Source: Mesostigma viride
Lineage: Eukaryota; Streptophyta; Mesostigmatophyceae; Mesostigmatales; Mesostigmataceae
Direction: 5' to 3'
NCBI GenBank assembly: GCA_009746045.1
Contig: RPFO01000296.1
Location: 2,018,564-2,082,563 of the forward strand
Length of the DNA: 64,000 nucleotides
The notes below the pieces were generated by a model. It was not told the origin of the DNA and made no database searches. It saw only the letters and a list, made by a program, of their open reading frames with translations. This document shows, one piece after another, positions 54,668 through 62,881 of this stretch. Each line of letters starts with the position of its first letter. The first letter of the stretch is position 1. The translations under genes were made by a program, and so were the position numbers.

Positions 54668-54823
54668 ATGATGGCTTCACGCGCATTCTTCCCCGTCCCA
54701 GCGCCGCGCCCCATCCCAATCCCCATCCCAATCCCCATCCCCGTCCCCGCCCCCGTGCCGCGACCGAGGCCGCGACCCAGACCCAGGCAGCCGCGCCGGG
54801 CCAAGAAGAAGTCCGTCAAGTGA
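54668..54823 (+). CDS. Small Pro/Ile/Arg repeat protein
   Basis: 51 residues. An (PI)n run (IPIPIPIPIPV) is followed by (PR)n (RPRPRPRPR) and a KKK end. Alternating Pro repeats form a rigid polyproline helix; basic ones bind nucleic acid or membranes. The small size and low complexity make it uncertain. It ends 10 bp before the stop of the convergent basic gene at 54833. Confidence 0.45.
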   Translation: MMASRAFFPVPAPRPIPIPIPIPIPVPAPVPRPRPRPRPRQPRRAKKKSVK

Positions 54824-54832
54824 ACGCGCCAT

Positions 54833-55132
54833 TCAACGCGAGAGTCCGGACATGATCTTGCGCCGGTTCTCGGGGGTGTTCGCGAGGCCGTGTTGCCTCA
54901 ACAGAGCGTCCATCTGCCTCTTGGCCTCCACCATCGCGTCACTCAGCGAGCCCCCGGTCTGCGCGTGCACCCTCTGCACGAACTTGGCCCACAGGTTCTG
55001 CTTCCCCAGCGCGCTCTTCGCCTTCGAAACGACCCGGCCGTCCTTCCTCCGCACCAAGTCCGCGCTCGTGAGCCCCCCCGTCGTCCTGGTCGCCCTGCCT
55101 TTCATGACGTCAGACTTCCTACCGACTGGCAT
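54833..55132 (-). CDS. Small basic protein with GGL...DL...VSK motif
   Basis: 99 residues. Residues 10-37 carry VMKGRATRTTGGL-x3-DL-x4-DGRVVSK, matching the motif in the 217-residue gene at 36156. The remainder is one long basic helix (QNLWAKFVQRVHAQTGG, AMVEAKRQMDALLRQHGL). Likely a DNA- or chromatin-associated virion protein (inference). TATA-like sequences lie upstream in 55140-55165. Confidence 0.75.
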   Translation of the reverse strand: MPVGRKSDVMKGRATRTTGGLTSADLVRRKDGRVVSKAKSALGKQNLWAKFVQRVHAQTGGSLSDAMVEAKRQMDALLRQHGLANTPENRRKIMSGLSR

Positions 55133-55200
55133 CCGTATCGCATATACGACTACACCGATATATTTTTATCATGTCGTTTAATGAAACCGATATTTTTTAA

Positions 55201-55602
55201 TCAGAAACGTTTACGCTTACCCGCGGCTCTCCGCCTGCCAGGCATGGCGGCGGTCTTGGCGGCTCTCATGACCCAATCGACTATGGCGTCCGGCCCTCTG
55301 TAAAGAATGCCCGCGCCTTGCTGTCTCAGTCGGCTCAGTTTATCCAGAGACACGGACCACGCCCGCCGCAGGTTCCGCTCCATCACGTTCGCCTCCTGCA
55401 GATCCCTTCTGTATTGGGCAGGGGGGACATCGCCCTTCGCCAACACCTTCCCCCTCGCCAAGGCCTCCAACGCCCCGCCGAAACGATACGACAGCATCCC
55501 AACGGCCGCGTTGTAATCGCGCTCCACAGCCGGCGTCATCGCGGCGGCGGCTCTGGCGCGGTGTGCGCGGGGCCGCGGGGTGCGCGTTTTCTTCACCGCC
55601 AT
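55201..55602 (-). CDS. Small basic protein, nucleic-acid-binding candidate
   Basis: 133 residues from MAVKKTRTPRPRAHRARAAA, a strongly basic start; an upstream ATG (55668) adds 22 residues. The middle is helical, and the end is basic again (GRRRAAGKRKRF). Histone-like composition without a histone fold that I can see. It lies in a cluster with the basic gene at 54833. TTATAT lies ~20 bp upstream of the ATG. Confidence 0.65.
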   Translation of the reverse strand: MAVKKTRTPRPRAHRARAAAAMTPAVERDYNAAVGMLSYRFGGALEALARGKVLAKGDVPPAQYRRDLQEANVMERNLRRAWSVSLDKLSRLRQQGAGILYRGPDAIVDWVMRAAKTAAMPGRRRAAGKRKRF

Positions 55603-55682
55603 GTACGATACACATGCGTGTGGTTTTATATTCGCGCTTATCTCGACGGGTAAGATTTCTCCGCTCAACTATATAGCTCAAC

Positions 55683-56570
55683 ATGTCTCAGGCGCTGGTC
55701 AGCTACCTGCAACCGGTGCACGCCGTACCGGACGGCGAGCCGGACCCGTTTGCCGGCAAGATCCGCGTGACGCCGCATGGCAAGATGTCCACATTTGACC
55801 TCCTCTATTCTCTTGGCATGAAGAACCCAAGACAGGTTTTAGCCGATCTGGCGAAGAATTGGAGCCATGATGAGGTTGTCCGTGCCACGGACAACTTCAA
55901 ATTCCCCGGTCCCGGGCAGCGAGAGACGCCTGTCACCGACCGGCAGGGAATCATCAAGATCATCCAGCTCTTGCCCGGCAAGAAGGCCGCCGCCTTCCGC
56001 CACTCCATGGCCGTGCTGCTGGAGAGGTACCTCGACGCGGACCCGGCGCTCATACAGGACCTGCACGACCGGTACCGCGAAAAGACCGGCGAGGAGTTCG
56101 TGCCTCTCCCTCGCCAGCAAGTGCTGGAGGCCCCTCGCATCAAGAGCTGCGAGAAGACAAAGCTCGACATGCGCGCCATCAAGGAGAGGAGCGCCAAGCC
56201 CGTGCCGCCCAGGGTGTACGCCGTCGTGAACAACGCGGCCAACAAGCTGGTGACCGGCTACGAGCAGACCGCCGACTACAGGAAGGACCAGGGGCTCACG
56301 AAGAAGAGCCAAGCAACGCGCGACACGTTCTCAGACCCCATGTGCCTATTGTCCGGCTTCTTCCACGCGCAACACCAAGAGGAGGTGCTTGCCGGCAAAG
56401 ACCCAGAGAAGACGGCGCTGGCCATGGTGGAGGCGCTGGCACCCGGGCTGGCTAAGCTGGGGCACTACGAGAAGGCTCGCGAGTACCGCGGCCCAGAGTT
56501 CGCGACACACAACAAGCGCCTGATGATGGAGAACCAGGCAATTAACAGGGAGAAGAGGATTAAACTGTAA
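55683..56570 (+). CDS. KilA/BRO-like putative DNA-binding protein, paralog 3
   Basis: 295 residues. It has ALVSYLQPV, DPFAGKIRVTPHG, FKFPGPGQRETPVTDRQG, IIQLLPGKKAAAFR and ERYLDADPALIQ, matching the genes at 5103 and 52275. Its C-terminal half is helical with SQATRDTFSDPMCLLSGFF, comparable to paralog 2's STRDYLTESVCAGID, so those two are closer to each other. An AT-rich box (CTATATAGC) lies just upstream of the ATG. AATAAA follows the stop. Confidence 0.75.
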   Translation: MSQALVSYLQPVHAVPDGEPDPFAGKIRVTPHGKMSTFDLLYSLGMKNPRQVLADLAKNWSHDEVVRATDNFKFPGPGQRETPVTDRQGIIKIIQLLPGKKAAAFRHSMAVLLERYLDADPALIQDLHDRYREKTGEEFVPLPRQQVLEAPRIKSCEKTKLDMRAIKERSAKPVPPRVYAVVNNAANKLVTGYEQTADYRKDQGLTKKSQATRDTFSDPMCLLSGFFHAQHQEEVLAGKDPEKTALAMVEALAPGLAKLGHYEKAREYRGPEFATHNKRLMMENQAINREKRIKL

Positions 56571-56606
56571 ACTCAATTAATTGCTCAATAAATCATTCAA
56601 ACCGAA

Positions 56607-56810
56607 TCACATGTTTCTAACCATCACTATCAAAAGGACAACCACGGCAACCGCAAAAAGCAATGGGACAGTCAACTCATTGTTGGACACCAATTTCGGC
56701 TCTACGACTGGAGCGGTGGGGTCCAGCGGCTCCCTCCTCTTCAGATCGCCCACGCCCTCCGCTACAGGAGGGGTGTTCTCTATGCTGGAAGTGGACACGT
56801 TCGAGGACAT
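56607..56810 (-). CDS. Small tail-anchored membrane protein
   Basis: 67 residues. A polar Pro/Ser/Glu-rich N-terminal part is followed by a single C-terminal span (LTVPLLFAVAVVVLLIVMVRNM). A typical small viral membrane protein. It is convergent with paralog 3 and followed upstream by another small gene on the same strand. Confidence 0.65.
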   Translation of the reverse strand: MSSNVSTSSIENTPPVAEGVGDLKRREPLDPTAPVVEPKLVSNNELTVPLLFAVAVVVLLIVMVRNM

Positions 56811-56838
56811 GGTAACAAGAGTTTATTCATTATTATGT

Positions 56839-57120
56839 TTAGCCTTTTTTTTCCTGCGCGGGTGATGCGAGTTTGCGAATGTCGGCAAGCTCGTCCTCGC
56901 GCGTAACGCATATGCTGTTGGGCCTATCGCGACTGCCGGTGGGCCTGGGCGGGGACATGGCGCGGTTGAGCATGAGCTCGGCAGACACCCTGGCGCGGCG
57001 GTCGCGCACCCACTCCCTGAATTCCTTGTGCATTACCGGGTGGTGATGGCTCAAGTACGAAGACAGCTTGGCCAGACCCGTCCAAAATAGCAAGCCTCCT
57101 ACAATGCCGCACCTAGACAT
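56839..57120 (-). CDS. Small protein with N-terminal hydrophobic segment
   Basis: 93 residues. The start CGIVGGLLFWTGLAKLSSYLS is hydrophobic enough for a membrane anchor. Residues ~33-55 are basic helix (FREWVRDRRARVSAELMLNR). The tail is Pro/Arg then acidic/basic. No known motif. TATATTTA lies just before the ATG on the coding strand. Confidence 0.6.
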   Translation of the reverse strand: MSRCGIVGGLLFWTGLAKLSSYLSHHHPVMHKEFREWVRDRRARVSAELMLNRAMSPPRPTGSRDRPNSICVTREDELADIRKLASPAQEKKG

Positions 57121-57150
57121 ATATTTACAATTAAGGTACCATAATTTATG

Positions 57151-57660
57151 TCAGCCCACGGGAGCCCCCGCCATCTTCGCGTTGACCAGCTCGGTTCGGG
57201 CGGCGGCCAGCTGTTCCCTCAACTTCTCTGCGCTGGCTCTCTGGTTCCTCAGCGCCGTCTCCAGGTTGTTCACGGCCGCCTCCCGCTCCGAAACGACTCC
57301 CTTGAGCTTGTCCATCTGGTTGAGGAGCTTGTTCCTGGCCCGCTCGTGTCTCTTCCTGGCCGCGTCCTTGTCCTTCTTGTTCCTCGCGATGACCTCCTCC
57401 AGCTTGTCCCTTATCCCCACAAACTGGGAGTGGACGGTCTCGACGAATTCGCGGGGGACCAGCACCTTGGAGGGGAGAGGGCCCTCGTTCAGCCGGATGA
57501 CGCGAGTTCCGACGGCCGACGGCGGGTCCGGGAGCTTCGATAATTTCGACGGAGGGATGTTTTCCTTGTCGGAATCGTGGTCGCAGTCACAGCCGCTTTC
57601 ACCCCCTCCCACAGCCACAGACAGAGCCGTATGGCCACTTTCATTCACCCCCATGGCCAC
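57151..57660 (-). CDS. Coiled-coil protein with KEN-box-like motif
   Basis: 169 residues (an ATG two codons in is also possible). The disordered N-terminus carries CDCDHDSDKENIPP, whose KEN followed by acidic/Pro context resembles the KEN-box degron of APC/C substrates. Residues ~75-165 form a continuous coiled coil (EEVIARNKKDKDAARKRHER, NNLETALRNQRASAEKLREQ). Possibly a scaffold or host cell-cycle modulator; only the coiled coil is directly seen. Confidence 0.65.
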   Translation of the reverse strand: MAMGVNESGHTALSVAVGGGESGCDCDHDSDKENIPPSKLSKLPDPPSAVGTRVIRLNEGPLPSKVLVPREFVETVHSQFVGIRDKLEEVIARNKKDKDAARKRHERARNKLLNQMDKLKGVVSEREAAVNNLETALRNQRASAEKLREQLAAARTELVNAKMAGAPVG

Positions 57661-58278
57661 AGCAGGCTTCCGACGGATCGCGGACGAAAAAGGGGCTCTG
57701 TCACTGTGAAAAGCTTATATGGGTTTCGACCGCCAGATATTGCGGAACAGGCAGCCAAAACAAGTGATGTGGCGAGATCTCCAGCCTAGTCAGCAGAGAC
57801 AAAAAAATAAATATCTGGATCTTGCCAAGTGGCACTGGAGATCTGCCCAGTCAGCAGAGATCTGCGATCCATCCGAAAAATCCGGGGTCTTGCCAACTGG
57901 ATCTGGAGATCTGCACGGTCAGCAAAGACCTATAAATATCCTAAAGTTCTAGAAGTGTCCTGATGACTCAGATATCTGAGGTGGAAATTCCAGGAGGGCT
58001 GACTAGACAGAGATCCTCCCAGCCGCCGATATTTCCGGCCGAAACCCCTTAAATGGGCGGCCAGGCCCTCTCCAGCCCCAATCCGCCAGCCATCCCACCC
58101 CATCCGCCATAGCCATCCGTCCGACCGCCATGTCCACTCTCTGTCTTTCGTTTCTCCCCCGCGATCCGTAGAAAAAAGAACCCGTCACGGCCATCCATCC
58201 GACGCGGTGTCCAGCCGGTTGTTTATTTCGTTTTCGCGGTCCAGCCAGCGTCCGAAACCCCCCCTTTCGGCCGAAGTC
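57661..58278. other. Non-coding gap with GATCTGGAGATCTG repeats
   Basis: No gene is supported. Two ~47-bp units at about 57816 and 57883 share TCTTGCCAA and CTGGAGATCTGC-CAGTCAGC-type words, and a related partial unit lies at 57776. The rest is GC-rich leader ahead of the zinc-finger gene. Confidence 0.6.
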
Positions 58279-59250
58279 ATGAAGCTCGACCAGCTCAGAG
58301 TCCACATCGGCCTGGACGACAAATACGGCCGTCTGAGAAACCCCGATACAGGGGAGGCCATTTTCAGGACCGCAGAGAACACCAGGCGTCTGGAGGCATG
58401 GATCAAGGACAACCCTGACAAGGAGCCCCACCCGCACACCCAGAGGTGCGAGACCTGCCACCTGCTCTGGCCCGAGGCTTCCTTCCATTCCGACTCCAAG
58501 ATCAGGGGGCTGGACTCCTGCCGAAACTGCCACGAGGCAGTCTCGAAGCACTTCATGAAGAAGAGGGTGGAGGTGTGCGACACCGCCAAGAAGGAGGCCA
58601 TCAGGCTGTCGGGGAGGGAGATAGACATCCTCCCCGCGTGCGGCAGGGGCAACAAGAAGTTCGAGGAGGCCATCGCGCAGGCCGATGAGTACTCGCAGGG
58701 CGAGGAGGGCATGGAAGCCATCAGCGGGTGTCTCCTCTGCGGCCAGCTGTTCCAGAACGCGTACTCGGCCAAGGTGGACGAGACCAAGGAGCCGCACTTC
58801 CACATCGGCGGCCTCTGCGACGGCTGCTACATGACGATCCTGGTCGAGCGCGAGACGCCGGACGACCTCGACTGCCCCCTGTGCGTCAAGGAGGGGCGGG
58901 AGAAGCGGCACGTGGCCAAGCTGAAGTTCCCCTACTTCGCCTTCAACCCGCTGCTGACGGCCATCGCCCACGTCGCCAACGTGCGGGGGGCGGGGGAGAT
59001 GACCTTCTTCCACTCGCACAACCTGAAGTGCGTCCCCAGGGAGAAGAAGGCGGCCGTCTCGCCCTCCAGCGCAAAGAGGCTGAGGGAGGACCAGGTGGTC
59101 GTGCCGGACACGAGCGGACCCTGGGTGGTGGAGGAGGTCGAGGGCGAGGCGCCCGAGGTCGAGCGGGTCTACCGCGAGGACAAGTGGGAGATCGCGGTGG
59201 TGGACGCCCCTCCCGCTCCCAAGCGCGATAAGAAGCTCCTGAGGGGCTAG
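58279..59250 (+). CDS. Multi-zinc-site protein with RING-like segment
   Basis: 323 residues from MKLDQLRVHIGLDD; an in-frame ATG at 58207 adds 24 unsupported residues. CETC and CRNC (about 60-85) form a first C4 site. CLLCG, H-F-H, LCDGC and CPLC (about 155-205) form a second, RING-like group. The C-terminal third is charged with a KRLRED patch. A regulatory, nucleic-acid-binding or ubiquitin-ligase-like role is possible; none is certain. AATAAA follows ~130 bp after the stop. Confidence 0.75.
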   Translation: MKLDQLRVHIGLDDKYGRLRNPDTGEAIFRTAENTRRLEAWIKDNPDKEPHPHTQRCETCHLLWPEASFHSDSKIRGLDSCRNCHEAVSKHFMKKRVEVCDTAKKEAIRLSGREIDILPACGRGNKKFEEAIAQADEYSQGEEGMEAISGCLLCGQLFQNAYSAKVDETKEPHFHIGGLCDGCYMTILVERETPDDLDCPLCVKEGREKRHVAKLKFPYFAFNPLLTAIAHVANVRGAGEMTFFHSHNLKCVPREKKAAVSPSSAKRLREDQVVVPDTSGPWVVEEVEGEAPEVERVYREDKWEIAVVDAPPAPKRDKKLLRG

Positions 59251-59414
59251 ACGGTCAGGCCGCGTTCAATGGCAGTCAGCGAGGCCCGAGGGCCCTTCAT
59301 TCGGTCGATGTAGATGCGCGTGCCGGTCGTGATGCGCAGTTGTGATGAGTGATAAACGCGTTATTATTTTTAATGAATAAAGCCTTTTTCACACACACGA
59401 TTGTCCATTGCATC

Positions 59415-61466
59415 TCAGCGGCGTGCCGCGATCTTGCGTCGTTGCGTCTCCCTCCTCTTCCTCCTCTCCTCGTTGGATATGGCCCAGTCTATCTCCGCCA
59501 TCAGCGCGGCGGTGGCACTGGCGCTCGCCCTCTTGTGCGCGTGTGGCGCGGGCGGTCGCCTCCCGCGGCCGCCAGTGTACATGGGGGTGTACATGCTCTT
59601 GCCGATGTACATGCTCTTGCCTGTGTACATGGGCTTGTAGCCCACGTCCAGGTCGGAGTCGTCGTCCGATGACGACGCCATGATTGCAACAGGGGGTGGG
59701 CGGACGGCAGCAGCTCTAGCAGCCGCAGCGGCCTTTTTTCTCACCCCCCCTCTTTTCTTAGAAGCGACCATGTGTCCCTCGGTCTGTGGTACCGCCCTGC
59801 GCGCAACCGCCACCCGCTTCTTCGCGGCTCTCCCGCGCGCGTTCATGGGCACGTAGATATCCGGGTATATGGGCTTGTAACCGACACCCAACTCCTCGTC
59901 GTCGTCGTCCGAGCCGGCAGCAACAGCAGCAGCTATAGCCCGAGCGACGAGAGCAGCAACAACACCGGCACCAGCACCACCGGCAGCACCAGCAGCACCA
60001 GCAGCACCAGCACCACCGGCAGCACCACCAGCACCAGCACCACCGGCAGCACCAGCAGCACCAGCAGCACCAGCACCACCGGCAGCACCACCAGCACCAG
60101 CACCACCGGCAGCACCAGCAGCACCAGCAGCACCGGCAGCACCAGCAGCACCAGCACCACCGGCAGCACCACCAGCACCAGCACCACCAGCAGCACCACC
60201 AGCACCAGCACCACCAGCACCACCAGCACCAGCAGCACCAGCAGCAGTAGCACCAGCAGCAGTAGCACCACGACCACTGCCACGACCACCGGCACCACCA
60301 CCAGCAGCAGCAGGTTTAGCACCACCAGCACCCTTAGCACCACCAGCACCACCAGCAGCACCACCACGACCACCACCAGCAGCAGCAGCAGCAGCATCAG
60401 CAGCAGCAGCAGCAGCATCAGCAGCTGCTTTGTCAGCACTGCCCTTCTTCTTCTTACTGCCACCAGCAGCAGGCCCGCTACCGGCACCACCAGACCCACT
60501 ACCACTGGCAGCAGCAGCAGACTTCCTCTCTTGTTCGGCCTTAGCAGCATCTTTTCTTTCTTGTCTTTTCGCCTTCCTCGAAGCAGCATCGACAGCAGCA
60601 GCTCTCTCTCTTTCGGCTTCAACAGCAGCAGCAGCAGCAGCAGCTCTCTCTCTTTCGGCTTTGGCAGCAGCGGCATCGTTAGCTTCTTTATCGGCCTTAG
60701 CACGTCGTGCTAGGGCGGCTGCCTTGGCGGCCTCGGGATCGGGGGCAGTTGGAGGAGGAGGGGCAGCGGAAGACCCAGCGGTGTCGGGGGGGGTGTAATG
60801 TGGTACCCCCAATTCATCGGCCATCTTATTGTGTTCTACAATATGAGCTTTCAAGCGTTCTAGTGCTCCCCGAGCCGCGCTCACATTAGCGGGCGTTTTA
60901 TCTGTTTTTGCCAAACTAAGAGCCCGTGTCGAGGCTTCTTGGGCTTTACTTATTTCAGTTGCCAACTCGCCCAGAACTGTGAGCCTTCGTTCTCGAGTAT
61001 CCGGGACAGTGTTCATGGCCTCAAGCTCCTTTGTGTACCTCCGCCGGGCTTCCAGATCCTTATTAAAAACTCGTTGGGCATCTTGGTAAATCTTGTACGC
61101 AGACGTGGCCGCAGCTGTATAGCGCTTGGACCTTTCCATATCTCCGGCGTCTTTTAGTTTATTAGCTTGTTCAGTGTAGTCCATATGCTTCTTCCTGTAC
61201 CTGTCCACACGCTCTTCTTCACCAGGAATTCTTGCGTTCAGGGCTGCAATACGGTTAGTGAGCACGGTCTTATCCAGTTTTATGCTTACCTTCTTCCCCG
61301 CGCGCATGCTGTGCCCTCCCCCAGGCGCGCCCGCGCGCTTCGCGCCCCCCCCGTGGCTAGCGCACCGCCCGTCCCGCCCCAGCCCCACCCGCCGCCCGCA
61401 CCGCCCGCCACCCCGCGTCACCCCCCCGCACGTCTTCGCGCTCAATCCGCCTCGACCTCGCGTCAT
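59415..61466 (-). CDS. Silk-like Gly/Ala-rich protein with zinc knuckle and Tyr-rich tail
   Basis: 683 residues. The N-terminus has a C13, C23, C35, H38 pattern typical of small zinc knuckles in giant-virus proteins. Residues ~55-220 are a coiled coil. Residues ~225-350 are Ala-rich and charged. About 350-510 is almost only Gly and Ala (AGGAGAGGAAGGAGAAGAAG), like spider-silk. The C-terminal part has two SDDD-x-x-L-x-VGYKPxY blocks with repeated KSMYxG, reminiscent of mussel-foot adhesive repeats, then a basic end. Probably a fibrous or matrix virion protein (inference). Confidence 0.72.
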   Translation of the reverse strand: MTRGRGGLSAKTCGGVTRGGGRCGRRVGLGRDGRCASHGGGAKRAGAPGGGHSMRAGKKVSIKLDKTVLTNRIAALNARIPGEEERVDRYRKKHMDYTEQANKLKDAGDMERSKRYTAAATSAYKIYQDAQRVFNKDLEARRRYTKELEAMNTVPDTRERRLTVLGELATEISKAQEASTRALSLAKTDKTPANVSAARGALERLKAHIVEHNKMADELGVPHYTPPDTAGSSAAPPPPTAPDPEAAKAAALARRAKADKEANDAAAAKAERERAAAAAAAVEAERERAAAVDAASRKAKRQERKDAAKAEQERKSAAAASGSGSGGAGSGPAAGGSKKKKGSADKAAADAAAAAADAAAAAAGGGRGGAAGGAGGAKGAGGAKPAAAGGGAGGRGSGRGATAAGATAAGAAGAGGAGGAGAGGAAGGAGAGGAAGGAGAAGAAGAAGAAGAAGGAGAGGAAGGAGAAGAAGAAGGAGAGGAAGGAGAAGAAGAAGGAGAGVVAALVARAIAAAVAAGSDDDDEELGVGYKPIYPDIYVPMNARGRAAKKRVAVARRAVPQTEGHMVASKKRGGVRKKAAAAARAAAVRPPPVAIMASSSDDDSDLDVGYKPMYTGKSMYIGKSMYTPMYTGGRGRRPPAPHAHKRASASATAALMAEIDWAISNEERRKRRETQRRKIAARR
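59940..60400 (-). repeat. Low-complexity Gly/Ala-coding repeat
   Basis: Irregular CAGCACCAC-type triplet-based repeat coding Gly and Ala on the minus strand. Such DNA slips easily, so length may differ between isolates. The plus-strand frame through it (Ser/Thr/Gly) is not a gene. Confidence 0.85.
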
Positions 61467-61742
61467 TCACGACCATACCAATCCCGCACATTATTTTTAA
61501 CCCCCGCCCCCCCCCGCCCCCAAACCCACCCACCTCGACCCGCGCCAAACCCACCCCGCCTTGGATAGACTTCTCCGCCACGAAAAACAGAAGCCTATCC
61601 AACATCCGCCCTCTCCCGCCCCTCCCGACCCCCCCCGGTTTTTTGCCCGAAGAGAAGCCTATCCACCTTCAACCCCCCTTAACCCCGCCACGACCCCCGC
61701 CAATTTTACTCGAACCCTCTCCAGCCCCTCCCGCCCCTCCAA

Positions 61743-61776
61743 TTTGGATAGGCTTCTCTTGGATAGGCTTCTTTTT
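61743..61776. repeat. Left arm of perfect 34-bp inverted repeat
   Basis: Two tandem iterons read rightward here. The whole 34 bp is repeated exactly, in reverse complement, at 61882-61915. The 105-bp spacer is C-rich, with an AT-rich centre containing ATGCATAT. Confidence 0.88.
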
Positions 61777-61881
61777 GCCCCCCCTCACCAACTATTATTC
61801 CCCCCAGCCCTATACCCTGCATGCATATACCCCCCCCTAAAATTTTTCCATAGCCCATATTATTCTTGAACTTTACCCCCA

Positions 61882-61915
61882 AAAAAGAAGCCTATCCAAG
61901 AGAAGCCTATCCAAA
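61882..61915. repeat. Right arm of perfect 34-bp inverted repeat
   Basis: Exact reverse complement of 61743-61776, again two tandem iterons. Together the arms can form a long hairpin or a symmetrical protein-binding site. Confidence 0.88.
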
Positions 61916-62155
61916 CTCGACCCCCGAGAACTTCTGGAGAAGGGGCGAACAAATTTAAGACGCCCTCTCCCGCCATTCCCGACCAACATTGATGGATAGG
62001 CTTCTCCCCGACGAAAAAACTGGCGAGGGCCGAGAAACCCGTTTCGGGCAAGATCGTGGATAGGCTTCTCTTTTTCCGACCGGAGAAGGACATCCAGCCT
62101 CTCCCGCCCCTCCCGCGCCTCCGCGCCCCGACGACGATAACGCACGCGGTTTTAT

Positions 62156-62431
62156 ATGTCACGCTATGGGATGGAGGCGCAGGTGCGCCACGAAAAAGAC
62201 ACCGCGAGACACGGGGAGATAGAACTGGCGAAACTGGACGCAGGGGTTTCGGCCTACGCGCGGACGGTCGCCGAATGCGTTGAAGAGTTGAAATACAACG
62301 CGGACTGCGACGAGGTTTTCTACGACATACTCGTCATGTCGCGACTCTTCCACTTGCAAGACGAGATGCAACACCTAACCACCGTGTTCGAGCGCGTGGA
62401 GGCAGCGGCACACCAGCGAGTCTGCATTTAA
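62156..62431 (+). CDS. Small helical protein of unknown function
   Basis: 91 residues (an ATG five codons in is possible). Predicted fully helical, with a charged N-terminus (RHEKDTARHGEIELAKLD) and a core of VEELKYNADCDEVFYDILVM. No motif. TTTTATATG is adjacent upstream. It is an isolated gene within a repeat-rich region, so confidence is moderate. Confidence 0.55.
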   Translation: MSRYGMEAQVRHEKDTARHGEIELAKLDAGVSAYARTVAECVEELKYNADCDEVFYDILVMSRLFHLQDEMQHLTTVFERVEAAAHQRVCI

Positions 62432-62467
62432 ATACACGCTTAATCACATACCCCTCCCTGTCCTCCA

Positions 62468-62560
62468 CCGCCTACCCTGCCCTACCCTGCCCCCCCCTGC
62501 CCCCCCCTGACCCCCCCTGACCTACCCTGACCCCCCCTGCCCCCCCCTGACCTACCTGAC
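62468..62560. repeat. Decamer tandem repeat CCCCCCCTGA/CCTACCCTGC
   Basis: About nine 10-bp units with small variants, strongly C-rich on the plus strand. Confidence 0.85.
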
Positions 62561-62610
62561 CCACTCGACTGCCATATACTGCCCCGCCCTGCCATAGAAT
62601 GCCCTTCAAT

Positions 62611-62680
62611 GACCCACAATGACCCCCAGTGACCCCCAGTGACCCCCAGTGACCCCCAGTGACCCCCAGTGACCCCCAGT
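62611..62680. repeat. Decamer tandem repeat GACCCCCAGT
   Basis: Six exact copies of GACCCCCAGT at 62621-62680 and one variant before them. There are no spacers between units, so it is not a CRISPR array. Confidence 0.95.
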
Positions 62681-62852
62681 GAGAGGGGTCGCTATCGCGA
62701 AGCCTAGTAAACCTTTTGGAGGTGCCGTGGCCGTTCGAAAGGTGCGTTTTGCAGGTAGACTAGGTCCGGGCCAACCGACCCCCTGTCGGCCCGCAGTCGA
62801 CCCGTTTTTCAAACTCTGACAGCTGTCACGCCCCCCTCGGCCCGGGGCTGAC

Positions 62853-62881
62853 CGAGCCTGTGCAATTTCGCATGGGCCCGC
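62853..62881. repeat. Dispersed hairpin element, copy 5
   Basis: CGAGCCTGTGC and GCATGGGCCCG pair at 10 of 11 positions, allowing two G-T type pairs, around AATTTC. It is the same design as copies 1-4. Confidence 0.65.

Larger units (their letters stand above)
61467..62155. other. C-rich non-coding tract with nine 12-14 bp iterons
   Basis: No gene is supported. GGATAGGCTTCTC or its complement occurs at 61563 (one mismatch), 61589, 61652, 61746, 61761, 61886, 61900, 61994 and 62058. Most of the tract between them is C-rich on the plus strand. It separates the silk-like gene from the gene at 62156. Confidence 0.8.

Noticed and set aside
59772-60713. Ser/Thr/Gly-rich plus-strand frame opposite the Gly/Ala tract
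   Set aside because: It arises from triplet repeats read in another frame; the minus-strand gene has a zinc knuckle, coiled coil and normal ends.
62606-62686. CRISPR array
   Set aside because: Ten-base units abut with no spacers and no cas genes are present.
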